64,000 nucleotides of DNA from contig JACDQD010000105.1 in NCBI GenBank assembly GCA_019843655.1, positions 124,001 through 188,000 of the forward strand, read 5' to 3'. Each line of letters opens with the position of its first letter. The stretch's first letter is position 1. Positions 11,435-23,581 of this stretch are shown here, piece after piece. Both the position numbers and the translations under genes were made by a program. The notes under the pieces are model-generated. The model ran no database searches. It saw only the letters and a program-made list of their open reading frames with translations, and was not told the DNA's origin. This DNA is from Lethocerus indicus. Its lineage: Eukaryota > Arthropoda > Insecta > Hemiptera > Belostomatidae.

Positions 11435-12464
11435 AGAGCTTGGGCCCGGGGTGAACTGGATAATAGTTAGGAGTCGCAATCTCGCCAACCAGAAATTCTG
11501 CGCCTAACTCATCCCATTTAATAAATCCCACCGGATTTCACACAGACACGGGTATAGCAATTGATTATGTTTCCCAAGTCAAACTCACCTGTAACAAGCG
11601 GGCGACTGTGTTAGGGTTTATTACTGCCTTTCAACTATATTTCCCTTCGTCCGATTTATGCGTAAAATCATAGTGGGCCGAGTTTGTTTAAACAAATCAG
11701 ATTTAATTTAAGAGAACAAGTATAAATACGTCATTTGGCCATCATACAGATAATCAGAAAACATTTTATTTTTATTAGCAAAATACTGTGGATTTTGGAG
11801 TTGCATCAACTCCGTAATCCATCCAATTACGTTATTGATCCGTAATCAATACAAATTCACATTTTATACAATAGTCACTGGGTCAGCTGAAGTAACAGTT
11901 AAAAAAAAGTTAAAGTGACCTCACCACAGTTTATACTAGTTGAAATAGTCCCGGTTCGAAGCAAATATGGACCTAAGCATATAGTTTTCTATGCTACATT
12001 AAAGAGACCATACTCATAATACAGCGCATAATGAATATAAAGAGTTTAATTAACAAAACCCTATTTGTATTTTAGCATACGTATAACCAAGCGAATTATA
12101 ACGTAACCGACTCAGTAGGTGTTGTTTATTCGCCCGTAAAATGTTCCAGATATTCGTTTCACTTCTGCAGTTTATTCCATTAGTTTAGTACGAGTAGATA
12201 AGGAGCATAATCTAGATAACACTTTAATTGAAACCGGCCCTACTTTAGGCGCCGATTTGCTGTTTACGTAGGCGACCTACAGATACCGAAGTTGAACTGG
12301 AGCGACTGTTACGTAGAAAATTGTTTTAATATTTTCTGCGGCTCCCGCACGTGGAATTACAATTGAATCGCCCCCACTTTGTGTACTGCGGCCCCGTTAT
12401 CGCGGATTGTGTAGTTTAATCGTGTCAAACGCCTGCCAACTGCGACAAAGGTGGCGTTCGAGCT
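11435..12464. other. Intron-like sequence leading into a GC-rich island
   Basis: No gene is supported. From about 12220 the GC content rises, with several CG dinucleotides (CCGCACG, GCGGCCCCG, ATCGCGG), which leads into the candidate first exon at 12465. Confidence 0.4.
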
Positions 12465-12497
12465 ATGCCGAAATTGTTGAGAATTTCCGAGTCGGCA
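12465..12497 (+). CDS. Candidate short first exon in a GC-rich island
   Basis: ATG at 12465 is followed by MPKLLRISESA and then a GTGAGT donor at 12498, leaving phase 0. If not spliced the frame continues for 80 codons through a Gly/Arg/Pro-rich stretch. Open frames occur on both strands of the island, so composition alone could explain them. It could mark an alternative promoter; no initiator stands out. Confidence 0.18.
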
Positions 12498-14085
12498 GTG
12501 AGTGGGGGAGACGGAGGCGGCGGGACCATCCTTCGCTCCGGGCGTCCCACTCTATTACGCCGCCGACCACAACCCCAACGCTCAAATCCGGACCTAATCT
12601 TAAACACGAAATTAGTTTTCCATCCTTTAGTTTTATATACTGACGATTCCTTGACAAGTAGTGGAGTCGGCACTTTGACCATGCTACAATGTGATCATTC
12701 GAGATGACAAGAATTTCCATATTTTGACGAATAATTTGATGATTTTTAATTCCCGACCTTAATCAGGAATTCATTTATTTAATTGCGTTAATAAGTGTTT
12801 TCCAATAAATTCGAAACAGTTTGACGTTATCTTTAGAAGAAAAAATAACTTCGAAAGTATTATTTTTTCAAACTAACCGATTTGTAAATTATTTGAAGAA
12901 ATCTAGGACGAATTTTTCGAATTCATTACCACTTAAAAGTTCCCCTATCTTTGGATGCGTATAAATAATTTTCCCCTTATACGTCTCGGCATTTCGAAAT
13001 CGTTTCGGAATTCACAGCCCCTTACGCGTTGAAATGAATGCAGATTGTTGCTCAAGGTTTAAATGTATGCAGATTTGTTCTGGCCCCCGTGGGGCCCCTT
13101 CGGAGTCTCTGGATTTTAACGGGCGTTATCCCATTAGAGGATACGAACACTGGAGGAAATTCCTCGATATGCAGATATGTGGGTCCCGCCCCGGTACCGC
13201 ATGCGAAATGAAGGATGAAAGCGGCGGAAAATTGTTCAAATGAAATGGTGTTTTAGATACGAGAGGACGTTCGGCAAGATCAGAGCTCGGAAACAATAGT
13301 ATTTTGATAACATTCAACACTTCTTCGATTTTTGAAAACAATAGCTTCACACGCTATAACTAGTTAAGCTTTATATAATTAACATAGTATTACTATGTCC
13401 TGCTAAGAAAGTTTAATTAAAATCATTGATTTTGAAATATTTTATAATTACAGTTTTGAAATTCATAGGGGAATCGTCAAATTTTCAAATTGTTATAACT
13501 ATCACAATTTAATATGGTAATGGAGTATATTTTAGATGCATTACATAGTCATTATGCCATTAAAATCTGGGATCCGAAACTACAAGGACATGTACCGGGT
13601 ACACTGATGTAAGCATTATAACCCCTGAAAGGCCCATTAGGGGAACGCCACCCTATACCGTTTAAAGGAGAATTTAACGGCTGTCAGTGCCTCCAGAATA
13701 TCAATGCATCTTTAAAACATCAATATATTATCGTGTCAACCGTATTTACAGTATTTCAGTGTACAAAATATCAATGAGTAAGCATTGGTAAATTATCTAT
13801 ACAATTCCTTTTATAATTCTGAAATATCTATTCACAATACTAGTCATTTGATATTACTATAACGTTTCCCTTGAAATTTTCAAATCAATAATAATGGTAA
13901 AAGGAAACACACCTGAGCGGTAAACGGTTTGAAATTCTTTTGGCCAATACCCTTTTCTGTTTTCTAGGGCCCAGTTTCCGATAAAACATAAAACGTTGGG
14001 ACTCGGTAGAGGGAGTTGGAGCGGGCTGGGACTTTGACTAAGTTCCCCCCGGGGACCCGGGCTTCACACCGTTATTCATTGTCAG
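12498..14085. other. Intron-like sequence
   Basis: This includes the rest of the GC-rich island to about 12600, an AT-rich stretch, and a GC-rich patch at 13070-13220 with an open frame (13034-13243) that lacks a good donor. Nothing else is recognised. Confidence 0.4.
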
Positions 14086-14258
14086 TATGATTAACGATAA
14101 CGTTTTCTTCAACATTTCGCCCGGCGGACCGGCCCCCAAGAATTGCACTCTACGTCGCTCCAACATCGAGACCCTATCCATAACTCCGGCCTGTGACCCC
14201 ATGCTCGAAATCGCTCCGACATGGCGAAAAATAACAATCGTTCTTGGATTTACTGGGC
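14086..14258 (+). CDS. Candidate exon in a GC-rich block
   Basis: A good acceptor (ACACCGTTATTCATTGTCAG ending at 14085) is followed by an open frame of 57 codons to GGGC|GTAAAT at 14259. It begins with incoming phase 2 and a codon-aligned ATG at 14087, and leaves phase 1. The peptide begins MINDNVFFNISPGGPAPKN and contains CDPMLEIAPTWRKI. Without splicing the frame runs on to a stop at 14357-14359. Codon third positions are rich in C. No family is recognised. Confidence 0.28.
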
Positions 14259-17171
14259 GTAAATCGGCTGTATTGGGTGGCGCGCTAGGCCAAAGTTTAC
14301 ACCAGAAAAGGTGGCGCTACTTTATCGCCCTTTTGACTTTCCCGCTCTGCTCCCGCTAGTTTCGCCCCTTTAGCGTTAGATCCCATTCGGCTTATCTAAA
14401 TTATAGTAGTAATCACTTTATATGTAATGGTCATGGTATATTAACTGAATACGGGGAAGTGGACGATACGGGGAGTAGAAACCAGAGTTGTGAATAAATA
14501 GATGGGCAAAATTTTGATGAACCTTGTGTAACTATTAAAATCTTCCGTAACAACTTTCTCTCTCCCTCTATGCTCTACTAACACTGACTACCGTAAAGCC
14601 TAAGACTTGATTTAAGGTCCCGAGAATTTTTAGAGCTGACCTGGACCTGGTCACATTGAAATTAGTTGATATTATTAAAACAGGATAAATATTTACGATA
14701 ACCTTATATTGGTCGAATTTCACATAAGAAGTTGTACAGCCATAGTATGGATTATAATATTAAGAGATTTATTCACTCAATCGGTTGTTACATTTTAGAG
14801 TAAATGAGCCATTTTATGCTTTTCAAAAATTATTCTACAAATAAATAAAAATATATTATTTCATTATAATGTGCAACAAACATATATAATACAGTAATGG
14901 TAGAATTTTAAAACAGGGAAATTTTGAGAAATAAATAGGAATAGATATTTAATGTTAAAATTTTGCTTGAATCTCAGCAACTTAATGGATTTAATCCTGC
15001 CTTATGTCCAGCTTATGACTGAAGTATTGTAAATTACCTAATCCAATATTTGTCTAGCTTTGTTCCATGCCTGAGGCTTTGTAAAACCGCTGCTAATTCG
15101 GTAGTCAAAAACTTAGGCCGAAGGTGCCTAGAAGTGTTTATATATTGTTGAGGCGCGTTAATGTATTTATACTGATTGGTTCATTCCCGGCTCTCGCTAA
15201 TCCCCCTCGAGATTAGACACGTGGATGTCCCTTCGGATTAATGGCAGCCAACTTTTGATTAGTTTATGCTATGAATTAACCCAGAACCACAATCCATTTA
15301 AGTCCCAGGAAAACGGGAAATCTAAAGGTTTCATTGTTACTATAGTCCATCATTCCTAGGGAACATCTAAAACGTCAATGGATGTTAGTTGTGACAGTTG
15401 GAAGATTAAAATGGCGACAGCAACATTAGCTCAAACTTTTCAATCCAATTAATATATTTTAAATACGTTGTATATTTTTTCGCAGGATTATTTTTCACTG
15501 AAGTAATTCAGTTCACCTTCAGAATTGCCAGAAATCACAGGATATAAACAGCAATATAACAACATAACGAGTTCGGATTTATTATTGGGGTTTTTTCATG
15601 ACCTCGATAAAAACAATTCTGATTTGCTAAATATAACTAATTCTAATTTTAAAAAAACGATCTCAGTGTTCATTTAACGCTGGAGAAAATAAATCATTTC
15701 ATAAACTAATGACTCTCTTAGAGCGTAAACTATTTCTAAGTTCTAGCGGTGTGAACTAAATGCCATTGTGATATCGGAGGAAAGTTCGTGAGTTGGCCTC
15801 TTTTTTCTCTCTAACCAACGTCTGATTGGTTTGTGTCGATATCTCATCTAGCACGCTACATAAACACTATTCTGGACTATCTGTCTACAGACTATAATTC
15901 TAAAAAAAGTAGTCTTCTTTCTGTATAAATTTCTAGAATGAAATATACTCTGTTTCCGCAGCGCAAATAATGCTATTTACAACAGCATATACCGGGATTT
16001 ATGCGCGATTTCTGCATGTAATTGTTCAAATTGTCTCAACTTAAGATGGTGATATTATGAATTTATAATCAAAGTTGATGGCGAAGAAATACATTAGAAA
16101 AATAAAATTTTAATATAAAATATCTACAGCAGTCATGAATTTGCTCCGATAGAAAACAAATGTAAAAGAAAAATAATAAACGTAATTCTATATTTCTGCA
16201 TACTAAATCGCTTCGTTTTGAAATCTGCCAAAACAAATTTTTATGGAATTTCATCTTTAATGGTTTAATCGAACAAAAATCCAGAACTAACATTGTAGCA
16301 TAAAGGCATATTACAAAGAAATAAACGAAAACAGTTTTAGTAAATAACAGAATTATCGAAACACTATGGACAAAATAGTTCCTTAAATAAGTTCAAATTC
16401 CCAGTATAAAAGAAAACAAGATTGCATATAATCCATAATTGCTCTGAATGCAGAAATGTTCTTGATGCATAATTTTACATAATACACAATTGTATGTACT
16501 GATGATGAATATTAAAGTGTATAATTTAGATTCTCGGTATATAAATATTAATTTCGAAAATTATACAAGTAGGAACTTCAAATATTAAACGCAGCTCTTA
16601 ATCGTAAATATACAATTCATATACCGAAATATATACGATATGCGCACACATTTCAAGATGAATAACGTTCCCCCTTCATTAAAGCTATTCATATTTTCCT
16701 CAGCTTACAAATCCGTATCGTCCAAAAACATATTGTGAGATAATTAACACAATTACAGACAGCAGAAATATATTTCTTTTAAAACCGACAACAAATATAA
16801 ACATTGTTGTCATCCAACTGGAATCCAATTGTAGTAGCCACATTTTGAGGAATTCTTCAATTACCTAAAAATACCGCATGTACCTCGAAATTTTTTCAGG
16901 TAACGATTGTTTTCTTAGCCGGAGAACAAATTTGGAATGATTTTTCTATCGATGTACCTCAAACAATTAATTCTATCCATCTACAGTGATAAAGTAAATC
17001 GAAACTTCTGTAACAGTCGCAATTCCACAATTTTGATAATTCTGCGCAATCAAATTTGTATTCCCCTCACTAGTCGAATGTGCATTGACTAAAGCAACTT
17101 TCTAGATCGGCGAAAACCGGATGTAGGTGAAAAAATTGTCGTTTATATAAATGTTAAAAAATTGAACGCAC
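14259..17171. other. AT-rich intron-like sequence
   Basis: About 2.9 kb with nothing supportable. The minus-strand frame at 16069-16293 is Phe/Leu/Lys-rich, as expected of AT-rich DNA. If the minus-strand gene starting at 17211 is real, this is its first intron. Confidence 0.45.
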
Positions 17172-17211
17172 CGGCAGCCAGACCGAGTAGCATGATAGCG
17201 AAGAGAAGCAT
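17172..17211 (-). CDS. First coding exon with a signal-peptide-like start
   Basis: On the minus strand an ATG at 17211 opens MLLFAIMLLGLAA, an almost ideal hydrophobic signal core with a small-residue end suitable for signal peptidase. Thirteen codons and one base later (17172) it meets the donor GCCG|GTGCGT, leaving phase 1. Unspliced, the frame would stop within ten codons in AT-rich DNA, which supports splicing. Upstream on the same strand lies a GC-rich island with initiator sequences. The product would be secreted or a type I membrane protein; its identity lies in downstream exons that I cannot place with certainty (10888-10950 is a weak candidate). Confidence 0.5.
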
Positions 17212-17560
17212 GCTGTCTGTCGTCTGTTCCCCCGTTAGGCGCGCGTATCCTGACAAACCGAAGAGTGAAATAATATAAAAGAGGTCTCGTCAACTGAACT
17301 GGTCGAATGCGGGCTGATATCTCCGGGAGTGTTTCACAGGTGTCACATGACACAGCGTCCGGGCCGCAACTGAGTGTGGCGGGGGCCAGCGCAAGCCGAT
17401 CCGCCCCCACCGCCGCCCCCACGAGCCGCCCCCACCACCTACACCAACACCCCCGGCCGCAAGCCCCCGCTACGGCCGTCAGTTGGCCACAGGCCCCACA
17501 CCAGGCACACGTCCCACTCCTATCATCCACCAATCGCCCGAATATCACGTCGAATTTACA
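17212..17560 (-). promoter_or_regulatory. GC-rich promoter and 5' UTR of the minus-strand gene
   Basis: The island stands out from AT-rich flanks. On the minus strand it contains three GGGGGCGG boxes (complements at 17401-17408, 17413-17420 and 17426-17433), typical of Sp/KLF-type sites, and two TCAGTT arthropod initiators (complements at 17368-17373 and 17292-17297). From the nearer initiator the 5' UTR would be about 83 nt. No TATA box sits at the expected distance from either initiator. The plus-strand reading of the island is open for 77 codons from an AG at 17339 and is Ala/Pro/His-rich, but has no good donor. Confidence 0.42.
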
Positions 17561-17744
17561 AGAAAACTAAATTTTATTTCAAATCATCATAAAAATAACA
17601 ATACACCTTTTTTTTACCTTTTATTTTTCTACAATCAACTATATACTTTAAAAATGTTGAATGTATTTTTTGTTTCACGTGAACAGTTTACGGCTTCTGA
17701 CTAAGGAGATCTCTAGACCAGTGGCGATTGAGCTGACTATGGGG

Positions 17745-18090
17745 GGGGGTATAATGGACGGTTAAGAGAGGAAACGGACTGAACGAGTGGATTAGGATGA
17801 GGAGTAAGGCGGGAGTGGAGCTTCAGTACTGTCGGTATGTTGAGGTCATGGTGGATTGTTCGGTTAGAAAAATACCGGGGTGCATTAAGGATGGTACGAA
17901 GGACTTTTGACTGGAATCTCTATATGCGAGCGATGTTGGATGTCTCGGTGGAACCCCATAGTTCTATACCGTACGTCCATGTCGGTTTTAGTATGGCTTT
18001 GTATATTGTCAGTTCCTTACTTAAGGTCAATTTTTAGTAATGGTCTTAGAAGTCCAAATTTTCGGTTTAAGTCGTTTCTTTTAAGTCGGG
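17745..18090 (-). pseudogene. Jockey-clade retrotransposon fragment with in-frame stop and frameshift
   Basis: The minus strand reads KAILKPTWTYGIELWGS, then an in-frame TAG, then FQSKVLRTILNAPRYFSN and LNIPTV, followed by LHSRLTPHPNPLVQSVS. These are the same C-terminal blocks as at 1884-2222, extended to the typical end. The start (about 18040-18090) needs a frame change. It is a dead 5'-truncated copy; its boundaries are approximate. Confidence 0.85.
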
Positions 18091-19511
18091 TATGGGGATT
18101 CCACGTGTACCAAAATAAAGCTTTAATTTTGTCAATCATATCGTCTCTTCACCACTGATATTGATCTACTATTTATAACCTTATTTATCTTAAGGTATTT
18201 TATGGTTGTCGACCATCGGAGCTTCCTCTAACAAACCTGCATACAAAGGGTCCAGGGGGGCATTTATCTATGTTACATAATTTATAACATAATCCACAAT
18301 TGTCACATTTTGTAATCAACTGATTATTTTAAGATATTTTTTATCTTGTTCGTTATTTCTCTTAAATTAATACTCCTCTTACATGCTCATTTAAATGCTG
18401 CCACAGGCCCTATTATAATTGGATGTAAAAATTAAATAAAAATGAACTATATCGTCTAGTCCATAAATCTATTGTATTCACTTCGAATAAAAAATGGAAT
18501 TTGTTTAGGTTTTTTTTATTAAAATACATAATTTTCATTATCATCCAGCAACATTCATATATCGTTGGAAGCAACCTCGCTGTGTTTATCCACGAAATAA
18601 ATTTCGAATGGCTGTACACTGAACAGATTCCCGTTGAATTTTTTTCCCAAATTCGAGTAAATCATAATTTAATCATCTAATGCCATTGTAGTTTTTGTCG
18701 TAATAGGTCTAATGAAACACGCAGGCGTAATGTTATTGTGTTATTTACGCAAATGATAACAATATCTGTCATGAATCAGTTATGTGATAGCTCCTTATTG
18801 TTATTATAGCAATTGTGATTGTTATTATAATTCCGTGAGTAGGTATACTATTACTTGATGAACTGTTTGTTTTCAATGCACTACAATTATCTTGAATATT
18901 AGATACAAATAAGCATTATTTTATAAGTTATCTTACTTTTACTAATTATTAGATTGTATAATTTTATACAAAACGCTTGGACAATTTTCTGAATTTTAAA
19001 ATTTCGATTCGACTAATTTCGTATCAATGTATTTGTTATTTATTTTCATTTCACGAAAAAATATGAGCGAAGTCGAATATAGTATTATAGTTATTACTTA
19101 CTATACTTGCAATTTACTCAGAATATCATACGAGGTTAAATATGTTATAACTGTGTAAACGAAACGAGATTATAGCTATTTAAATAGAAGATTACGGCTT
19201 CATTAGGAGTCACCTAAACAAACTAATAATACCGAAGTTTCATAAATCTGATCTATAGAGTCATTGAAGGGTCCTTCAGGAGGATTGTCAGTAATCTAAT
19301 AATTAAACATAACAATAATCGATATAATATTAAAGAAGATAAGATATAATATCATATATAATATATTATAAGATATAATATAAGAAGCTGGGTTTTACTT
19401 TATTTATTCATATCTTTTAAGGGCAACGTACAATGCTAAAAACGAAGTGTAAATTTATATAATAAACAGTAGTGATGACAGGTTACTGCCAATTTCATTT
19501 TTGTCTTACAG
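18091..19511. other. AT-rich sequence without a supported gene
   Basis: Very AT-rich, with a low-complexity GATATAATAT-type patch at about 19340-19385. Nothing else is recognised. Confidence 0.45.
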
Positions 19512-19634
19512 CAGCCATCAGGAATTATTCTCCCAGGGGGGGTGTTTTTATTTCCAGCGAAAAACACATTTCAAGCCATGCAAAGAATTAAAACATACGA
19601 TACGCCGAATAAAGCCCCCGTTTCTTTCTCGTAA
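19512..19634 (+). CDS. Candidate 3' or internal exon
   Basis: An excellent acceptor (TTTCATTTTTGTCTTACAG ending at 19511) opens 40 codons in phase 0, starting QPSGIILPGGVFLFPAKN, with a stop at 19632-19634. A second acceptor (TTTTTATTTCCAG ending at 19557) opens a different frame, RKTHFKPCKELKHTIRRIK, to a donor GTAG|GTAAGG at 19653 (exon 19558-19652, phase 0 to 2). At most one of these is real; the second has signals at both ends. No family is recognised. Confidence 0.22.
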   Translation, partial: QPSGIILPGGVFLFPAKNTFQAMQRIKTYDTPNKAPVSFS

Positions 19635-19652
19635 AGACCGGCCATGTCGTAG

Positions 19653-21104
19653 GTAAGGCGGTAACTGTGAAGCTACGAGGCCGGGAGCTGGCCGTTCCCC
19701 ACGGGTTGCCTTAACGCCGGTCCATCCTCACCTTTCATTTATATTTTGCGAAAACCGGATAGGAATTACCACAAGCCAAGCTGCATACCACCAACAATAA
19801 ATGCAATATAGGAAATACTCTTGTATTTACTGCTATAACATAATTTTATTTAGAGAATATTATTTTATGTTACATCTTTCGAAATCTTTCGAATTCGAAT
19901 GAAATCTTCTTCAAAATTTATGCATATTATTAACATACATTTTATTTTATTAGATATCGTGTGATAATCATCATGATAAGCTCAGTAAAACCTCTATGCT
20001 TTAAATGTTAAATTTATCCCGTCCTTCAATATTATTTTCATTCAGGAAGTTTTTTATGTATGTTTGTCTGTACGTGTGTCTAGTTTATTGTTCGGCTGTG
20101 TACACTGTTATCGGTCAGCGGTCATAACCGTCATTCCGATCGACCCGAGCTTCGTTGATAAGTTCTACTGGACCCGAAACAACTACTACTACTCAAATCC
20201 AGTCTCCATTTGGCTCCAACAACAGGCGGTATTTCCGCTAATCCTTAAGCATTCATTCTTCTGTATTAGTTCCTAAGGCTGCGTTCCAAATTATAATTAG
20301 ACCATAAATCTTGGTCTATTTATATAGTTCATTATCAAGAAATATGAAATAAAAATTCAAATTTTTTTCAAGTCCACTAGTATTCCAATAGTATTTCCGA
20401 CATACTAAAAAGGATGCTATAAAAATAAATGCTTGAAATTGCTCGCGTTCTTATTATTTTATATATCAGTGAATTCTTTTCTTTAAACATCCAGAGATCT
20501 ATGGCGGATAGGACCACGCGTCAAAGATTTGTTGGTTATAGATTATTTTACAGTGTAGAAAATACATCGTATGAAACATCTGTAATGGATGAAATATTCA
20601 GAGTTGCGAAATAATGAAAATTGAATGAGTTCTGGGATGTTTCATGAGAACTGTCAGTTGTCCGACCGTTTGCCCGGCAATATCATTTCTGATATTACAA
20701 ACCCGATTAAACGAAACTTGATAACACTGTCTACACTTTACAATGGATGATTCCAGAAAATTTAAACACGAATGGAACGAATATTAACAAGTCTCACAAT
20801 GTACTTTCGTTAGGATAGTATCGCGCGCTATAAGTGCTGTAAAGTGAAATGGAATGGCTATAAAAAATGAAGATGTTTCTAATAGGCCGTAAAATATTTT
20901 AAATAATTAATATTTAATTAAAATTGGAAAGAAATAATTCAGCGCGTAGTTATTAGACTAGTCTAGTCAAGGATTTAATTCTGGTTGTAGTAAAATTTTA
21001 TTTCATGTTTTCATTTTATTTTTGTCACGACTACATTCTTGATAAAACAAATATACTTTTGACGGATAATCCGCCCATTGATGGTACTCCTGTTTCAGTC
21101 CCCA
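19653..21104. other. Mostly intron-like, one small open frame
   Basis: GC-rich to about 19740, then AT-rich. A 37-codon frame at 20501-20614 begins MADRTTRQRFVGYR and has an AG at 20484, but has no recognisable family. No other signal is seen. Confidence 0.35.
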
Positions 21105-21557
21105 TTAGATAGTAAGGAAATCACGAGGCCATTTCCTCTTAATGTATCGCTCGGGACTTTCAAGAAGATGATGCGAGGAGACCTGTCGTATGAAAGGATT
21201 GGAGTTATTAGATAGTTTTGAATGGAAGGATTTATATCGGCAATCTGCTAATGAATGTAGGTTACAAACATAAGGTGGGACGTTAGCGATTTTAGATTGG
21301 AATGATTGAATTTTGCGGGAGTTAAACTGTTTCGTGGATTTGCCCGACTTAATTCCGTACGCCCAGTTAGGTTTTAAAATACGGATGAAAATTAATAATT
21401 TCTTTGTCAGTAACAGTTGTGATCGTTGTGAACAGTGTGAACTGTTGCCGAGACGTCGTAGCAGCAATTTGTAACGTCGTTTCGTTTCATCAACTGTGAG
21501 ACTTGTATCTGGATTGCATGTAAACCATCTGTCCAAGTTACTGCACTTGATTTTCAA
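21105..21557 (-). pseudogene. Jockey-clade retrotransposon fragment, 3' end of ORF2
   Basis: A 150-codon minus-strand frame with degraded but recognisable blocks: RRYKLLLRRLGNSS, LLTKKLLIFIRILKPNWAYG, IQSFQSKIANVPPYVCN and the family-typical terminal KRKWPRDF just before the stop. Part of the conserved ELWG-to-QSK block is altered and shortened, so it is non-functional despite being open. It is the third minus-strand fragment of the same 3' region, consistent with 5' truncation during target-primed reverse transcription. Confidence 0.85.
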
Positions 21558-23280
21558 TAGGAAGTTGGGACCAATTCAGTAAAACGGGAGAACTAAACCG
21601 CTGTTCTCAGAGTAAACATTTTTTTTGGCAATAATTTAATTGATGTGTTGAATGGGCTATAAAAATCAAAAAAAGGCGGTAAACGCACAAAGCCTGCTGC
21701 ACTGCTAATGCAGAAACCTGGTACTAGGTGGCAGCAGTGTATAAGTTTAAATTCTAACTCCCCTTTTGCATTTGACTTATTAAAGGCTTAAAAATATAAA
21801 AATTAAAATATTTTTGTGGTAGCCAGACAATGTAGAAGTGAAATAAACTTTTTTGAACAAAGTTATTTGTAAAAATTATTGTAAAGTTATTAATAAAAAT
21901 AAAAAATAATTATACAGGACAAAAATTAAAAATAATATAGCTTGTTCTTATAGAAAATATGAAATATAAAATTTATATGTATATACATATATGCAAACAC
22001 ATATAAGATTTAAATTTCCACACCTTAATAATAATAAGTAAAATAATTAAAAACCATAATTGAAGATAGCTTTAGAAATCAATAATAATAATGATAAATT
22101 TATTACATCTTTTAGCTTCCTATAAAACATTATCATATACGATAGGAAACGCATTCTTTTTCAGATTTAATCCATTCTATTCTATACCAAAGGTAGATGT
22201 CCAGTTAATAATTTTGATTATAAAATAATATTTTTAGGAATATATATAGGCTTCATTAGTGCCTGATGGTTATTGCTGACTTATTTATGAGTATAACTCT
22301 TTAGAGAAATAAAAAATGTATCATTTCACTAATATTATTTATTAATGTTTTCTCAAGTAAATCATCTATTTTGGAGGAACTTCATGAAATAATATTATGT
22401 TCCCGACAAGACATTTTTAGATTGGCATGTAGGGTTAATTTAGTTTATGTAGGGTTTTTTTCAAAGTAATAACCATTTCATATTAATTAAAAAAGAAACC
22501 AATTGAGTGGTAGACTGATTTCATCAAAAGACCAATTAAATATTACTGGCTCTTGAGATAATTTGTTCTAGCCAAGCCAGAGAGATATTAATTATGTCAG
22601 AGTTAAAAAGAATTAAAAAATTCATGGTACAAAATTGTTACAACCTATTTTTTAGAATCCCAGATTTAGTATGATTAAAGTCGTTACTACTTCCCCATTG
22701 TATTATAAAAATTTTATTTTTCTTGACATAACACTATTAGAAAAAACAGGAATGACAAAGGGAATAACAGAAACTAATAGAATAAGGCTACTAAATTATC
22801 CTTTTGCGTATATTATCTCATTTTCAAAAACTTCATAATTGATAATTATCAATCATGATAATTATCATTATTACAAAAAAAGTTACAAAAATGGGTTCCC
22901 ATTTACGTCACGTCGTAGTAGAAAACGTGAAACCAACACAAGATTCCTATTGATGGTTTTAGGAACAATGTAGGAAAAGGAAGAAATTTTATGTATTTCC
23001 GATAAATTTCAATAAGGAAATGATATTTAATTCTTTTGCTCAGAGCATAACTAATACCATACGGTAGAGAAAATTGCGTAATGACCCCCACTATTAATTC
23101 GCTTCTATTATATTATCCATTTTTAAATGTGTTGACTACCAGAAGTATCTGTTACTCTTACTGGAATATGTAGATGATGGTAGAACCTAGTAGTACTACA
23201 TTAGATAATGGTCATTTTCCGTCCGTATCCGTTAGAAAAGTCGTTAAAGTGACGTCATCACGCCGTCGTCATAGTTATTG
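21558..23280. other. Very AT-rich sequence
   Basis: Two adjacent palindromes lie at 22837-22850 (TTGATAATTATCAA) and 22853-22866 (ATGATAATTATCAT). No gene is supported. GC content rises again from about 23170. Confidence 0.45.
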
Positions 23281-23581
23281 CGGAATATTGATCGCGTTGA
23301 ACATCAATCTCGCATCTGCGGGGCCAATCCTTCCTTATCTCTGGGCGAGGACCCCGGCAAGAAACTCCCTACAATCGGCAACTTCTTATCGGTGCCCACT
23401 GATATATCACCCTCAGAGATGATTCTGCGTATCTCTAATCGTCCCGCTACGAAATTGCTGCGCGTCGTCCGCCCGAACGATTTTGGAGATTGACAATGAC
23501 AAGTATCAGCGTCGAATCGAATCCTTTGGCGAGGCCATTAACGCCAACAGAATGGGCACCAACAGACTCACCACTTTCTGA
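23281..23581 (+). pseudogene. Degenerate coding-like island of unknown family
   Basis: This 300-bp block is much GC-richer than its flanks. Coding-like stretches follow each other in different frames: GEDPGKKLPTIGNFLSVPTD near 23347-23407, then LRDDSAYL, a stop at 23436-23438 and SSRYEIAA, then after a 2-nt shift SSARTILEIDNDKYQRRIES and FGEAINANRMGTNRLTTF, ending in TGA at 23579-23581. The frame breaks suggest a decayed exon, retrocopy or transposon relic. It could also be a chance effect of composition. No family is recognised. Confidence 0.35.

Noticed and set aside
12425..12720. Four overlapping open frames on both strands
   Set aside because: They are shadows of a GC-rich island; at most one short first exon at 12465 is plausible.
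17102..17548. 148-codon minus-strand open frame across the GC-rich island
   Set aside because: It reads Cys/Gly/Trp/Arg-rich peptides typical of GC-box DNA and conflicts with the better-supported signal-peptide start in another frame of the same strand.
17340..17570. Plus-strand Ala/Pro/His-rich exon after the AG at 17339
   Set aside because: It has no acceptable donor, and its composition is explained by the CCGCCCCC boxes.
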